From: Caulobacter sp. B11
GTDB lineage: Bacteria > Pseudomonadota > Alphaproteobacteria > Caulobacterales > Caulobacteraceae
Reading direction: 5' to 3'
NCBI RefSeq assembly: GCF_002737765.1
Contig: NZ_PEGG01000163.1
Coordinates: forward strand, 1-7,246
DNA length: 7,246 nt
This document shows, in pieces, positions 6,806 through 7,246 of this stretch (the first letter of the stretch is position 1; each line of letters starts with the position of its first letter). The notes under the pieces were generated by a model, which saw only the letters and a list, made by a program, of their open reading frames with translations, did not search any database and was not told the DNA's origin. Both the position numbers and the translations under genes were made by a program.

Positions 6806-7212
6806 TTAGTGAAAGTGAAGCGGATCGCCGCTGGGACCGAAGGCGGCGTATCGGCCGACGCCGCCCACCGCACGGCTTCGACCATCGTCTTGAGCGCCGC
6901 GTCGATCTCGGTCTTGGCCGGGGGGCTTCCGTCGCGGCCAGACAGGGCGGCGGCGAACACAACCTGCCAGGGCGGTCCTGCGTCCCTGGACTCGCGAGCC
7001 AAGCTCTCGAAGTCGGACAGCTCGCCAGCGGCCTTATCCACGCACATTAGCGCCGACAAGGCGCCGCCGCGTCCGGCCAGGAAGTCTTCCCGCTGCGTCG
7101 GGGTCGGATGATCGGGCAGCTCGGCGCCAGCGAACACGAACAGCAGGCGATGAGGCTGCACCTGGGCGGCGGCGGTCTTCAGCAGTTGCTGAAAGTGGGA
7201 GTCTTCGGTCAT
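6806..7212 (-). CDS. Small conserved protein of the family often labelled 'ribonucleotide reductase subunit alpha', with a 3' frame break
   Basis: The start is at 7212, with AAGGTG at 7218-7223 on the minus strand giving a good ribosome site. The N-terminal 115 residues read HFQQLLKTAAAQVQPHRLLFVFAGAELPDH...GGALSALMCVDKA...DAALKTMVEAVR. I recognise this as a small cytosolic family of about 130-140 residues, commonly annotated as ribonucleotide reductase alpha subunit although it lacks reductase motifs; its true function is unknown. After Arg115 the frame diverges. Restoring one base near 6867-6870 gives VGGVGRYAAFGPSGDPLHFH and a stop at 6806, which matches the expected family tail and a total of about 135 residues. 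Read literally, the protein instead runs on to 182 residues and stops at 6664, with a tail unlike the family that crosses the rhodanese-like start. This is a frameshifted copy or a sequencing artefact. Confidence 0.65.
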
Positions 7213-7246
7213 GGGCGCACCTTGGGGTATTTCACCGGCCTAGCCC

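Noticed and set aside
6736..7050. A 104-residue + strand protein through to 7050
   Set aside because: Only the first 20 or so residues look like a real protein. The remainder is antisense to the better-supported minus-strand gene and is low-complexity and Arg/Gly-rich.

Overview
This 7.2-kb window is GC-rich, apart from a more AT-rich stretch after guaA. It looks like alphaproteobacterial chromosome, most likely Caulobacterales (Caulobacter or a relative). That placement is an inference from base composition, from the proteins as I recognise them, and from a REP-like intergenic palindrome; no search was run.

Region 1 (1-3373) is core chromosome, all on the + strand. It holds a small MAPEG-family membrane protein, then 7 nt later an RsmB/NOP-type RNA m5C methyltransferase. 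A 118-nt gap carrying a large inverted repeat follows, and then guaA (GMP synthase). All three genes are open, of normal length, and keep their catalytic motifs.

Region 2 (3374 to about 6700) reads as a very small integrated element placed directly behind guaA, whose 3' end is a documented hotspot for genomic-island integration. After a Rho-independent terminator and a repeat-rich intergenic stretch comes a P4-type tyrosine integrase with the full R-K-HxxR-H-Y set. Next is a HipB-like XRE antitoxin gene that overlaps a HipA-like kinase toxin gene by 8 nt. The antitoxin start codon lies inside an 11-bp perfect palindrome, with a partial copy about 50 nt upstream, which suggests autoregulation. 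The hipA gene carries three apparent single-base indels, yet its ATP-binding and catalytic motifs all survive in the different frames. It is either a freshly broken toxin or a sequence-quality artefact.

Region 3 (about 6700-7246) looks like disturbed chromosome. A well-formed gene start (good ribosome binding site, rhodanese-like N-terminus) stops making sense after about 22 codons, where it runs into the tail of a convergent gene. That minus-strand gene resembles the small family often labelled 'ribonucleotide reductase subunit alpha', and it also needs one single-base correction near its end to restore the family C-terminus.

Taken together, the window shows housekeeping genes, then an integrase plus toxin-antitoxin cassette at guaA, then a scarred junction. 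The unusual points are the cluster of single-base frame breaks between 5.5 and 6.9 kb, the putative hipB operator over the start codon, the short repeats between guaA and the integrase, and the truncated rhodanese-like gene. I do not see a clearly novel multi-gene system. No second attachment site could be identified.
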